Shown in pieces: positions 45,182-54,243 of a stretch of 64,000 nucleotides of DNA. Positions within the stretch are counted from its first letter, which is position 1; every line of letters begins with the position of its first letter. The position numbers and the translations under genes were made by a program. Below the pieces are notes generated by a model that searched no databases, was not told where the DNA came from, and saw only the letters and a program-made list of their open reading frames with translations. Origin of the DNA: Desulfoluna spongiiphila (GTDB lineage: Bacteria > Desulfobacterota > Desulfobacteria > Desulfobacterales > Desulfolunaceae); assembly GCF_900101345.1 (NCBI RefSeq), contig NZ_FMUX01000004.1, positions 109,239 to 173,238 on the forward strand, in the 5' to 3' direction.

Positions 45182-45557
45182 TCAGTCACCCTCCTCAAAA
45201 TTAGGTTAGTTGCCAATCATCCGCCCACCAACGGTGACGGACTCCGGTGTGGCCCGGCTCCTGCACATAAGAGCCCGACAGGGGATCTGCCGGATACAAG
45301 CCACAAACACCGCTTTATTTCGACGTACCTTAAAATAAACAACGTTCACTTGCATAGAACAGTTATCCACCACCACAACACGACTGTCAACACCTTTTTT
45401 CAGTGTTTATAGATAGCTACCACCCATCAGAGCCTCCCAAGTTTCCCTTGACCCGTATATTGGCATCTGGTAACGTAATTTTCATACATTAAACGTTGTT
45501 TACTTATGCCAACTATTTCATAAATATCGATATACTTCGAATTATAGGGAGAGATAC
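45182..45557. promoter_or_regulatory. Divergent promoter region with an inverted pair of 11-bp sites
   Basis: TAAACAACGTT occurs at 45336-45346 and in inverted form at 45492-45502, one near each divergent exported-protein gene. This suits a shared regulator. No GEMM-type riboswitch was recognised here. Confidence 0.45.
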
Positions 45558-46460
45558 ATGGCATACCGAGTTCTCCGGATCTTTGTGATGTGGGTCACCG
45601 CTGCCCTGACGATCCCGTCGGCATCCCCTGCCATAGAGTCCCTCACCAACCATGCCATGGACCACATCACCGGGCAGGCAACCGCACAGCAATCCAACGA
45701 AGACCGTGAAACGGCCTACACCGTTGCCACGGAGGTACACCCCCCCGACGATACCCTTCACCCGGTCCTGCCCAAGCCAACCATGGCCCCGTCTACCCTG
45801 GACGGCGACCACACCAACACCGTCATTCTCGATTTTTTAGGTGTGGAGGCCAATGAACGCCTCGGGACCGACGCCGAAGATTTCAACGGTGAGGTAGAGG
45901 TGGGTAACATTTTCTACCTTGACGAGGACACTCAGACCTATGTCCACCTCCACGGCACTTTTTTCGGAGAATTCGTCGTTCCCTCAACCTATGACGACGG
46001 ATCGAGTTTTAAAACAATCCGCGTCTCCAAAGAACGACTGGACGATGTCTACCCCGATGGTAATTACCTCCTCAGTTACCAGGGAAGCACGTATATGGAA
46101 AAAGACCTCATCGATGAAACCTCGTACCGTGCCTACCCAAACCGTCAGGCCCAGACAGTTGCCAAAACGGGAGAACGCCCCCTGCACCTTCTTATTCCCC
46201 ATGGGGAAGGAGACTCTACCCAGTGGCGGCTATTCACAACCATCCCCGCGGAAACGGACTTTATCCAAATTGACATCAACCGCCTGGTGACACGAAACAG
46301 CGGCGCGTACACCGTCAAACTGTCCAACAACGCGGCCGGTCTCAACGCAGGCAATGTCGGCGCAGCAGCCGGAGATTACTCAGGGACCTTGGGAACCCTT
46401 TATTTTTCAGGTGAGACACTCGTCGAAGGTGGAACCGTTGTCATAACCACGACCCAGTAA
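45558..46460 (+). CDS. Exported protein with SLTNHAMDHITGQ motif (300 residues)
   Basis: Signal peptide about 1-28 (MAYRVLRIFVMWVTAALTI...), then ESLTNHAMDHITGQATAQ, the same short motif as in 44567 and 51091. The remaining 250 residues look beta-rich (FYLDEDTQTYVHLHGTFFGE, DYSGTLGTLYFSGETLVEGG). No Cys pair or repeat family was recognised. GGGAGAG precedes the ATG. The next gene (C39 peptidase) lies 387 bp downstream, so it is perhaps separate. It is a candidate substrate or surface partner of the FapD/FapF-like proteins, by context only. Confidence 0.65.
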   Translation: MAYRVLRIFVMWVTAALTIPSASPAIESLTNHAMDHITGQATAQQSNEDRETAYTVATEVHPPDDTLHPVLPKPTMAPSTLDGDHTNTVILDFLGVEANERLGTDAEDFNGEVEVGNIFYLDEDTQTYVHLHGTFFGEFVVPSTYDDGSSFKTIRVSKERLDDVYPDGNYLLSYQGSTYMEKDLIDETSYRAYPNRQAQTVAKTGERPLHLLIPHGEGDSTQWRLFTTIPAETDFIQIDINRLVTRNSGAYTVKLSNNAAGLNAGNVGAAAGDYSGTLGTLYFSGETLVEGGTVVITTTQ

Positions 46461-46847
46461 CCTCGTAATTTCCGGAGTGAGACCTGCCGGCAAGGAATCT
46501 TGCACAGCAACATTGTGATATAATAAAGATAAATCGACAAGCCTTTCTCTGACTTACAAAATACATATCAGACAAACTGTCCTTTGAAGGTATTATAGCC
46601 CTGCCGGCAACAGCACCACAGGCTGTCGCCAGCCCGATCACCGGGCGCAGCATACGGGAAATAATGCTTTACAGTTTTTTTTGCGCTTGATAGGAACAAT
46701 GTTTATCTTCTTAATCATAAGTCTTGCGGGCTGAATAAGAATACCGCACAGGAACCACGCAGTGAAGTGGGGTTCACATCCTCAGGACACTACCAGAATC
46801 TGGCCAGGCGCGTACCCATGCACCCTTAATTCCCCAAGGATGGACGC
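46461..46847. promoter_or_regulatory. 387-bp leader of the peptidase-barrel operon
   Basis: No gene recognised. It contains a TATAAT-like box near 46520 and a GCCCGATCACCGGGC hairpin (about 46635). It is likely to hold the promoter of the 46848 gene. Confidence 0.35.
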
Positions 46848-47597
46848 ATGCATATTCTTGTTGCTTTTCTAATCGGTGTCGGTTTTTTCACCATCTACCA
46901 TCCGTTGGAAAAGGCCCCGGAAAACCAGGTGACGGTTCTTGACCTGCAACGGCCCCAGTTCGGGTTCAGCCATCCCGTGGAGCCCATCACCGAGATTGAA
47001 AAGCGGCGTATTGTCAAGCAGAACTATGACTACAGTTGCGGCTCTGCTGCCCTTGCAACCCTGCTCAAGTACCACCTTGGCGAACAGTTTACCGAGCAGC
47101 AGGTGATCTGGGGGATGCTGAAATACGGAGACGTCAAGCGGATCCAGGAGAGACGGGCCTTTTCTCTTCTGGACATGAAAAAATTCGTCACGGTGCTGGG
47201 GTATGATGCCAACGGGTACACGGCATCCATTGAGGACCTCGCCTCCGCCGAATACTGGCCCTGCATCGTGCCCATCAAATTCTTCGGGTACCGCCACTTC
47301 GTGGTGGTCAAGGGAATCCACAGGGGCCACGTTTTTGTGGCGGATCCCTGGCGCGGCCACAGCAGCTACACCGTCCCCCAGTTCAAGAAAATCTGGTTTA
47401 AGAACGTCATGTTCATCGTCTCGGCAAAAGACTCCCGGCCTGTGGGAAACCTGGCCCTGATTCGGGATGATCTGCGTTTCATTGATGAAGAGATCACCCG
47501 TTTTGCACTTTTTGAGCAGGACAAGGTGGAGCGACAGCTCGACATCCAGCGGGCCCTCAACCAATCCAGCGGGGACACGCTTTACTTCAAGAATTAA
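46848..47597 (+). CDS. C39 (double-glycine-type) peptidase, FapD-like
   Basis: 249 residues. N-terminal hydrophobic segment (MHILVAFLIGVGFFTIY) anchors or exports it. The C39 papain-like triad is present: Cys64 in YDYSCGSAALATLLKYHLG, His150 in GYRHFVVVKGI, Asp166 in VADPWRG. In Pseudomonas fap operons FapD is such a peptidase, required for amyloid export together with the barrel FapF; the gene directly downstream here has that barrel's architecture. There is no ABC transporter domain, so it is not a bacteriocin exporter of the usual type. Its substrate is unproven. AAGGA precedes the ATG. Confidence 0.85.
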   Translation: MHILVAFLIGVGFFTIYHPLEKAPENQVTVLDLQRPQFGFSHPVEPITEIEKRRIVKQNYDYSCGSAALATLLKYHLGEQFTEQQVIWGMLKYGDVKRIQERRAFSLLDMKKFVTVLGYDANGYTASIEDLASAEYWPCIVPIKFFGYRHFVVVKGIHRGHVFVADPWRGHSSYTVPQFKKIWFKNVMFIVSAKDSRPVGNLALIRDDLRFIDEEITRFALFEQDKVERQLDIQRALNQSSGDTLYFKN

Positions 47598-47691
47598 TCG
47601 GTTTTTACCTGATGATAACTAAGCACGGCAGGCAGGTTTGTTTCCCCCAACGACCCCAGCGTGTTCACCCCTGATGAAGGAGGCGGTTTTG

Positions 47692-48774
47692 ATGAGAAGA
47701 GCCGGCATACTGCTTACATGGATCGTGGCCATGGGAATCCTGGTTCTCCCGGCGTTTACCTGGGCGGAGGAGGCGGCAGATACGGATCAGGCAGCCCTCG
47801 AATCCATTGCCACCGAACTTGAACAGCTGAAAAAAGAGCTGGCGACAATCAAGCAGGCGGCCCAGGTCCGGGAACAACTTGAAGCCACCAAAGAGGAGAA
47901 AACCGAAGAGACCGAGCGGATCCTTACGGCCATCGGTCTGGAGTATGTCCTCAGAAGGGAGGGCTCCCTGGGCGTCACCTACGGGGCCAGCTATTCATAC
48001 AACTCCACGGATATCCTTGAAAATGCCAAGACCAACATGACGGTGGACCACACCAGCAACCACACGCTCTACAGTAGCGTGAGCGTACAGTACGGCCTGA
48101 AAAACAACCTCACCGTCAACGGCGCCATTCCCTTTGTCTACAAATGGGACCAGCAATCCACCGCCTCGGAGCGCAACGCCACCGACATCGGGGACATCAG
48201 CTTCGGGCTCCAGTGGCAGCCCCTGCCCACGTCCACAGGGCGCGCCTCATACATCCTCAACACCTCACTCATCGTTCCCTCCGGCACCAGCCCCTATGAA
48301 ATCGATGTGGACAACGCCCTCTCCACCGGTTCGGGCTATTACTCCGCCCTTGCGGAACTCTCCATCAGCAAGCCCATTGACCCCATCATGGCCTTCGGCA
48401 GCCTCTCGTACCGCTACGCCCATGAAGTCACAGGGCTCAACCAAACCCGAAACGGCCCCAACGGTGCCACGGCCCTAAAAGAGGTCTCTCCGGGGGATAC
48501 CTTCGGCGGCTCCCTGGGTATCGCCTATGCCCTCTCCTATCAGGTCACCCTGCACCTGAGCTGTCAGTACTCCCACACCACCAGCTACGAATTTGACTGG
48601 CACGGCGGAGAGCACAACAAAACAGGAACCTCCACGGCAGCCTCCCTCAACATCGGTACCGGCTGGAAACTCTCCCCGGAAAGTTCCATGAACATCACCG
48701 TGGGCGTTGGCCTCACCGACGCCACCTCCGACTTTACGCTGTCGTTTTCCATGCCCTTTAACTATGCGCTGTAA
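47692..48774 (+). CDS. Outer-membrane beta-barrel with N-terminal coiled coil, FapF-like
   Basis: 360 residues. Signal peptide MRRAGILLTWIVAMGILVL...TWA, then a coiled coil at about 34-77 (LESIATELEQLKKELATIKQ, LEATKEEKTEETERILTAIG). A beta barrel of alternating strands follows to the end (SLGVTYGASYSYNSTD, TLYSSVSVQYGLKNNLTVNG, LNIGTGWKLSPESSMNITVG). FapF, the trimeric amyloid secretion pore of Pseudomonas, has exactly signal, coiled coil, barrel. ATG 47692 is chosen for AAGGAGG eight bases upstream. It follows the FapD-like gene by 94 bp. A generic Phenol_MetA_deg-type porin is the alternative. Confidence 0.8.
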   Translation: MRRAGILLTWIVAMGILVLPAFTWAEEAADTDQAALESIATELEQLKKELATIKQAAQVREQLEATKEEKTEETERILTAIGLEYVLRREGSLGVTYGASYSYNSTDILENAKTNMTVDHTSNHTLYSSVSVQYGLKNNLTVNGAIPFVYKWDQQSTASERNATDIGDISFGLQWQPLPTSTGRASYILNTSLIVPSGTSPYEIDVDNALSTGSGYYSALAELSISKPIDPIMAFGSLSYRYAHEVTGLNQTRNGPNGATALKEVSPGDTFGGSLGIAYALSYQVTLHLSCQYSHTTSYEFDWHGGEHNKTGTSTAASLNIGTGWKLSPESSMNITVGVGLTDATSDFTLSFSMPFNYAL

Positions 48775-48879
48775 ACGCCCGACTCGCTCCATCAGAAGAT
48801 GCCCCGGTTCCTTCTTCCCGGCGACATGAAGAAGCCATCAGCTTAAAACGAACCCGGCCCCAGAGCCTTTAAGGAAACC

Positions 48880-50634
48880 ATGATGAGAAGAGCTGTGAAC
48901 ACCTTGCGCATGCGATGGCACATACCGGCTGTTTCAACTCTTGCGGTGCTCTGCCTGCTGATCTGCGTACCCCGACATGCAAGGGCCATGTTTGTGGAAC
49001 AGATGGCCGTGTCCACACGGGCCATCGCCCTGGGAAACGCCTGCACGGCGGACCCTCCAGGGGTCATGAGTGTTCACTACAACCCCGCAGGCCTTACCAA
49101 GCTCCCCGACCAGTCCTTCAGCCAGGGGTTGACCCTCCCCTTTATCTTTATCGATATCAGCCTGACCGCCGATCCGGACATGGAGCCGTTTATGGATGGC
49201 TCCAGCCCCAATCCCGTAGGGCATCCCAACGGTGCCTCCGAAGAATCCAAGGTCGACCCCCTGGCCGGGACCACCGGCTCCAGCGGCCCCTCCATGTATG
49301 TGCCCCTGTACAACGACACGATCCCCTTTCTGGCGGGGCCCTCCCTGGGGCTCTCGTCGCGGCGGAAAGGCTCCAAGTGGACCTTTGCCTTTGCCAACTA
49401 CTCCCCTTACGCCGTGGGCCTCACCTTTGACGACGATGACAACCCCGTACGCTACCAGGCCAAGGCCCTGGGCCAGCAGCACCTCATCTATGCCGCCCCG
49501 GCCTTGAGTTACAAGGTCAACGACAAACTCTCCGTGGGGTTCACCGTCGGCATGGGCCAGACCGCCACCTACGCCGAACTCGACATGCGCATGCCCAACC
49601 AGATGACCGCCCTGACCAAGGTCCTGGGGGATGCCACCCAGGACCTCAACATCCCCGTCATCAGCCAGATGACCCTGCCACCCCCCTGGTTCGGCGGCGG
49701 CGTGGCCCCCTACGACAAAGTGGCCCAGCTCAGCATGAGCATGCGGGATGATTTTTCTCCAAACTACAACGTGGGGGTCCTCTACGAACCGAAACGCTGG
49801 CTCTCCTTGGGCCTCACCTACCAAAGCGAGATCAAGGTGGAGCAGGTGGGCAACTGGGAGGTTCAGTACTCCAAGCAGTTCAAGGCCATGATCGACTGGC
49901 TCGGCGAGGGCAATATCCTGCCCGTCACCGCCGCCATGCTCAACCTCCCCACAGACGCGGAAAACCAGGGTGGCTACGTCACCAACAACATGACCATTCC
50001 CCAGCGTATCCAGGCCGGCATCGCCTTACGGCCCTCGAAATACTTTCAGCTCCTCTTTGATGTCAACTGGGTGGACTGGTCCGTCTTGAACCAGGACACC
50101 TTCACCTTTGACCGGCAGGCCGACTTTCTGAGGTTTGCGACCCTCATGGGCTACACCGGCGGACCGGATGCCCTGATCATCCGGCGGGATTTTGAAGACA
50201 CCATCAGCTGGGCCACCGGCATCGAGCTCTTTCCCACGGACTGGTTTACCTGGCGGTTCGGGTATGAATGGCGCCCCACCTCGGTGCAGGAAGACCTCTA
50301 CGATGCCATGTACGCCGTTCCGGATATCCACAATTTCGGTACGGGGTTCGGAATCAAAACCAAAGATGACGTGGTCATTGATGTCTCCTTTGCCTACCTT
50401 ATCGGAGACACCACGGAAATTGCCAACAACGGCAGCATCAACATGAACTCTACCGACTTCAACAAACCCGTCTACAACCCCTACGCCGGTCTCGACTTCG
50501 AACAGGAGATGGAAGCTTATATCATCTCCGTCAATGTCAGCATGCCCATCAGCACCATGAAGGAACACATGCACCATCAAGCGGAAATGGTAAAAAGTGC
50601 GTATCATTTCCTGAACCCCTTTGACGACGAATAA
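48880..50634 (+). CDS. FadL/OMPP1-family outer membrane transporter
   Basis: 584 residues, longer than E. coli FadL (446). It has a signal peptide ending near VPRHARA, then MFVEQMAVSTRAIALGNACTADPPGVMSVHYNPAGLT, the N-terminal plug pattern of the family. It ends in barrel strands (DVVIDVSFAYLIGDTTEIAN) and a C-terminal segment (MEAYIISVNVSMPI...) rather than a terminal Phe. FadL proteins import hydrophobic compounds across the outer membrane. The ATG is preceded by AAGGAAACC. It lies 105 bp after the FapF-like gene, so it may be in the same operon. Confidence 0.88.
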   Translation: MMRRAVNTLRMRWHIPAVSTLAVLCLLICVPRHARAMFVEQMAVSTRAIALGNACTADPPGVMSVHYNPAGLTKLPDQSFSQGLTLPFIFIDISLTADPDMEPFMDGSSPNPVGHPNGASEESKVDPLAGTTGSSGPSMYVPLYNDTIPFLAGPSLGLSSRRKGSKWTFAFANYSPYAVGLTFDDDDNPVRYQAKALGQQHLIYAAPALSYKVNDKLSVGFTVGMGQTATYAELDMRMPNQMTALTKVLGDATQDLNIPVISQMTLPPPWFGGGVAPYDKVAQLSMSMRDDFSPNYNVGVLYEPKRWLSLGLTYQSEIKVEQVGNWEVQYSKQFKAMIDWLGEGNILPVTAAMLNLPTDAENQGGYVTNNMTIPQRIQAGIALRPSKYFQLLFDVNWVDWSVLNQDTFTFDRQADFLRFATLMGYTGGPDALIIRRDFEDTISWATGIELFPTDWFTWRFGYEWRPTSVQEDLYDAMYAVPDIHNFGTGFGIKTKDDVVIDVSFAYLIGDTTEIANNGSINMNSTDFNKPVYNPYAGLDFEQEMEAYIISVNVSMPISTMKEHMHHQAEMVKSAYHFLNPFDDE

Positions 50635-50964
50635 GCCCCCCCTCATCTCATCCCCCCTTCGGCCACAGGTGGCACCCTGCCGTCCTGTAGCCGGGACCAT
50701 GCCCCATCCCTCCACAACCTGACCCCAGCCGTGTGACAGCCGAGTGTCCCATGCGCAATCCGGGTCATCCGTTCACAATCCTGAAAATCCACCCCCTTGT
50801 ATCGAATTTCTCTGTTCGTTCCCCCTTGCCCCCGGCATGCCCCGAAACACGCAAAAATCCGCCAGCCCCGGCCATTTCAAGACTATTCCCTCTTCCCTCC
50901 AGCCCGTTCCCTTCCCTGGCACGCTTCTTGAAGAAATAATCCATCAGACAAACCGCACCCACGG

Positions 50965-51079
50965 CGATGCGGTGACCACGCCAAACCGGGGGTGACCCCG
51001 GGACGGAAAGCCACGGGTCCGGGACGGCAGCAATCACGCTGCCCCCGGGCAGCCGGGTTACTTGCCGCAAAGGCGGCAA
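50965..51079 (+). ncRNA. Cyclic di-GMP-I (GEMM-I) riboswitch
   Basis: Canonical core features: CCAAACC, a stem with GTGA tetraloop (GGGGGTGACCCC), GGGACGGAAAGCC and ACGGGTCC, a second hairpin (GGCAGC...GCTGCC), and the closing AGCCGGGTTAC. P1 pairs GTGACC (50972-50977) with GGTTAC (51056-51061). It is followed at once by a 7-bp hairpin TTGCCGC-AAAG-GCGGCAA (51062-51079) ending just before the ribosome site GGAG, which could be the expression platform. It controls the exported protein at 51091. The sub-class (c-di-GMP or cGAMP) is not settled. Confidence 0.85.
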
Positions 51080-51090
51080 AGGAGAACACC

Positions 51091-51534
51091 ATGAAAAAAA
51101 ACAATCTTATCCTTGCTCTGGTTTGTTCACTTGTTGTCTTGTCAGGCGCTGTCGCCCAGGCCCAGGTTGTCGCCATGAGTGACGCTGACCTGGCTGAAGT
51201 CACAGGCCAGGCGGGGTTTGCAACCATAGGAAACTATGCCGGTTTTCAGCGGGACCTGGCAACCGACAGCCTTCACTTCGGAGCCAGCGCAGCCATCGCC
51301 ACCCTCTTTAACGCCTCCCACCAAGGAGAGCACACCGGCGACGTCAGCGCCATACGGGTTGCAGAAGACGGCTCCTACTCCTTCGACATCAAAAATCCAG
51401 GATTCACCATTCAAAACTATCAAACCAGCCTTCGCGTCGGAAACCCCACGGGGACCGGTAACAGCCTGGGCACGGTATCCATGGAGTACATCCGGGTCAC
51501 CACCCAGGGAACCGTTCGCGTCACCGTCCGATAA
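51091..51534 (+). CDS. Exported protein with DADLAEVTGQAG motif, under riboswitch control (147 residues)
   Basis: Signal peptide MKKNNLILALVCSLVVLSGAVAQA, then VVAMSDADLAEVTGQAGFATI, the clearest of the three such motifs in this region. The middle and end are Gly/Ser/Thr/Asn-rich and beta-like (GDVSAIRVAEDGSYSFDIKN, NSLGTVSMEYIRVTTQGTVRV). It has no Cys. The function is unknown; a surface or matrix protein whose level follows c-di-GMP is the simplest reading. GGAG precedes the ATG at 51091, directly after the riboswitch. Confidence 0.75.
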   Translation: MKKNNLILALVCSLVVLSGAVAQAQVVAMSDADLAEVTGQAGFATIGNYAGFQRDLATDSLHFGASAAIATLFNASHQGEHTGDVSAIRVAEDGSYSFDIKNPGFTIQNYQTSLRVGNPTGTGNSLGTVSMEYIRVTTQGTVRVTVR

Positions 51535-51574
51535 CCGGGTCCACGGATGTTCTCCCCTGCCTCACCGCGCCGTC

Positions 51575-51611
51575 ATTCGGTGTCGCCGCAACAGATGATG
51601 CGACACCGAAT
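51575..51611 (+). other. 12-bp perfect hairpin after the riboswitch-controlled gene
   Basis: ATTCGGTGTCGC (51575-51586) pairs with GCGACACCGAAT (51600-51611) around a 13-base loop, about 40 bp after the stop. No T run follows, so an mRNA-stabilising or Rho-assisted hairpin is more likely than an intrinsic terminator. Confidence 0.55.
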
Positions 51612-51846
51612 CGGCGCAGGTGGGTTGCCACAGGCACTGCCCAGAAGCCCAATCCCCTCAGGGCCTTACTCCTTAAGCCATTCCCTGAGTAACGAGGCCT
51701 TCTTCTCCCCCCGACGGCCTGTCATCGCCCGGGTCATCCCCATGCCCGTTCTGTCATGCTTCCCCATGTTGACACCGAATGGAAACTGCACTACATTGTC
51801 GTAAACAATGTTAGCAATCCAATACTTCCAACGCCCGGGAGGTCAC

Positions 51847-54126
51847 ATGATAAACCGACAAACACTCACCCTGTTTCTGGCGATTTTCCTGCTCCCGGCC
51901 CTCACCTGGGCAGACGCCTTCTCCCCCATGGGAACCCGCTGGCCTGCGGGTGTCAAAAAAACACTGGTCGGCAACAGCACCACCCTCTTCGGAGCCAACG
52001 GAGACATCCTGGCGGCTTACCCAAAGGGTGCCTTTGAAACCACGGCCCCTGCCTCCATCCGCCTCAACGCCCCTGAAGGCATCGCCACCCTTGATTACCT
52101 GAAGATAGGAGGTGACAAGTACATCATCGCCGCCTGCGGCACCGGCGGATTGCAGGTTGTAAAATTTGACGGCACCTCCTTTACCCTCCATGGGGATGCC
52201 GTGGTTACCGAATCGACCCATCCCCGGAAAGACACCCCCTCTCCGGCGCTCCTGAACATCGCAGGATGCGTCGGTTTTGAGGCCAGGGGTGCACATCTCA
52301 TCGCCACCATAGACAACAACTTCGGCTACCGCGTTTTTAAGTTTACCACCACGCCAAGCCTGGAAGAGGTGGCCCGCCAGGAGCTCTCCAGGGATCTTTA
52401 CACCATGCTTGTGGACATTGACCGGTGGAATAAAGAACCCGGCCACGACTGCATCCTCACCGTGGCACAAAACAGGGAGATGGGCCTCCTCGACATAACA
52501 AAAGGCATCCACGATCAGTGGGAGATCAAAGGGCTGGGTAAGCTCACCTTCGACATCCCGAACCTGCCCTCCACCGCCCTGCTCTACATGAGCACCCTCA
52601 CCTTGCGGGTTGCAGACGACACGGCCCATGTCGTCGAAAACTCCATGGGACACTTCCTGAGTTTCGGGATTCAAGGCACGCCCCCTTACCTGAGCCAGAC
52701 CTACCCCATTGCCGACTCGGACGGCATCACTCTGGGCTACCCCCTGGACCTCTCCATGGGGGGGGCCTATGCATGCATCACCACCCTTGCGGATAACGAC
52801 GACAACCCACCCGGGGTCCAGGTGATGAAGCTCGCCAATAAAGCCGTTGTGGGGACCCTTGCCCAGGAAGGGGCCGGGGCCGTGCACCAGACGGATGCCA
52901 CCACTCTTTTTCTCATGGATATCAAAAGCGGCCTGTCGAAAATCACCCTCTCCACCTCCGGGAGTCCCGCCCAGGGGCCCCATGTGGCCACCCCCTTTGC
53001 CGTGGATGAGCTGCTGGCAAGGGAAAACCATCTCTTTTTCGTGGACGGGCTGGACAGCGACAAAGCCGGGGTCCGCGTCATGGATATCCTCAACGCCACC
53101 CAGCCGAAATGCGTCTTTTTTGGCCCCACAAACGGACGGGCCTGTGACCTCGCCGTGGACAAAGACTTCTACCGGCTCTTCGTGGCGGATAAATCCGAAG
53201 GCGTGTACTGCTATTCCATGAACAGCGACTTTGTCTCCTCGGAGGACGATCTGGACAACCCCGAGCCCCCATCGCCCATAGCACCCTTGCCACTAGCAAC
53301 ACTTGGCATCGAGCACTTTGACCACGAGAGCCCTTTAAGCATTACCGTCTCTTCCAAAAACCATGGGGGGGTAAACACAGACTACCTCCACGTCCTCACC
53401 GAGGGGGGCAAACTCTTCTCCTTTCCCCTGCCCGTTCCCCTGGGCAGTCCCCAGATCCACACCATCGACACCGATGAAAGAGTTGACTTTGTGGATCTGC
53501 CCGGAACGCCGAAAACCGTGGAACCTTTTGCCAGCGATTACCTCCTTGTGGCATGCGGCCCCCAGGGTCTCCAGGTTGTGGATCTTTTCTCAAACCCGGA
53601 CACCCCCGGAACGCTGTCCCACGCCATTGAAGCCTCCCACACCGCAGGACTGAGCAATACCGTCAACGTGTCGTCCGACGGCACCCGCCATGCCTGTGTG
53701 GCCGATGATGGCGCAGGCATCGTCACGTTGGACCTCTTCGCCGACCAGAACACCCCCGCCCTCATCACCCTTGCAAAAAAGAGCAGCTACACCATCGACT
53801 CGGGACATGTTATCGACCTCTTCCTGACGGACAACAACAACCTCTATGCCGTCACCGACCAAAGTTCGGACAACCTCCTGATCCTTGATATGTCCGATCC
53901 CTCGACCCCGGGCCTCCTCTCCCGCGAGACCTCCCCGGGCTCTCCCAGGGCCATTGTGGCGGCCACCACAGGGGGGCTCAGCTCAGACAGCCCGTCCCTG
54001 CGCGCCGCCTACATCGCCGATGGACAGGGCGGCCTGACCGTTCGCCAAACCACCAACGACGACAACTCCCAGGAGCAGGTCTGGCACGATGACTCCTCCA
54101 GCTGTTTCATCCAGACCCTGCGCTAA
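51847..54126 (+). CDS. Large exported protein, probable LVIVD-type beta-propeller
   Basis: About 759 residues with a signal peptide (MINRQTLTLFLAIFLLPALTWA). Recurrent blade-like sequences have the pattern ACGTGGLQVVKFDG, VADKSEGVYCYSM, VACGPQGLQVVDLFSNPDTPG, AYIADGQGGLTVRQTT, each with a short hydrophobic strand before Val-x-Asp/Lys. This is what LVIVD or NHL-like propellers show. ATG 51847 is chosen for GGGAGG five bases upstream. It sits between the riboswitch-controlled gene and the efflux operon. The partner and function are unknown. Confidence 0.7.
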   Translation: MINRQTLTLFLAIFLLPALTWADAFSPMGTRWPAGVKKTLVGNSTTLFGANGDILAAYPKGAFETTAPASIRLNAPEGIATLDYLKIGGDKYIIAACGTGGLQVVKFDGTSFTLHGDAVVTESTHPRKDTPSPALLNIAGCVGFEARGAHLIATIDNNFGYRVFKFTTTPSLEEVARQELSRDLYTMLVDIDRWNKEPGHDCILTVAQNREMGLLDITKGIHDQWEIKGLGKLTFDIPNLPSTALLYMSTLTLRVADDTAHVVENSMGHFLSFGIQGTPPYLSQTYPIADSDGITLGYPLDLSMGGAYACITTLADNDDNPPGVQVMKLANKAVVGTLAQEGAGAVHQTDATTLFLMDIKSGLSKITLSTSGSPAQGPHVATPFAVDELLARENHLFFVDGLDSDKAGVRVMDILNATQPKCVFFGPTNGRACDLAVDKDFYRLFVADKSEGVYCYSMNSDFVSSEDDLDNPEPPSPIAPLPLATLGIEHFDHESPLSITVSSKNHGGVNTDYLHVLTEGGKLFSFPLPVPLGSPQIHTIDTDERVDFVDLPGTPKTVEPFASDYLLVACGPQGLQVVDLFSNPDTPGTLSHAIEASHTAGLSNTVNVSSDGTRHACVADDGAGIVTLDLFADQNTPALITLAKKSSYTIDSGHVIDLFLTDNNNLYAVTDQSSDNLLILDMSDPSTPGLLSRETSPGSPRAIVAATTGGLSSDSPSLRAAYIADGQGGLTVRQTTNDDNSQEQVWHDDSSSCFIQTLR

Positions 54127-54243
54127 GGAACGAACACCCAAATCTGTATGCTATTTAATGTTCGTGCCCAAAACACCCGGCCTAAAGGCATGGGGCTGTT
54201 TTGTAAACGACCGCATCAGCGGCACCATGCCGGACAGGTGACC

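Noticed and set aside
46700-46847. Possible second riboswitch in front of the C39 peptidase gene
   Set aside because: ACCGCACAGGAACCACGC recalls parts of a GEMM core, but the GGGACG.AAAGCC block and closing stem are missing.
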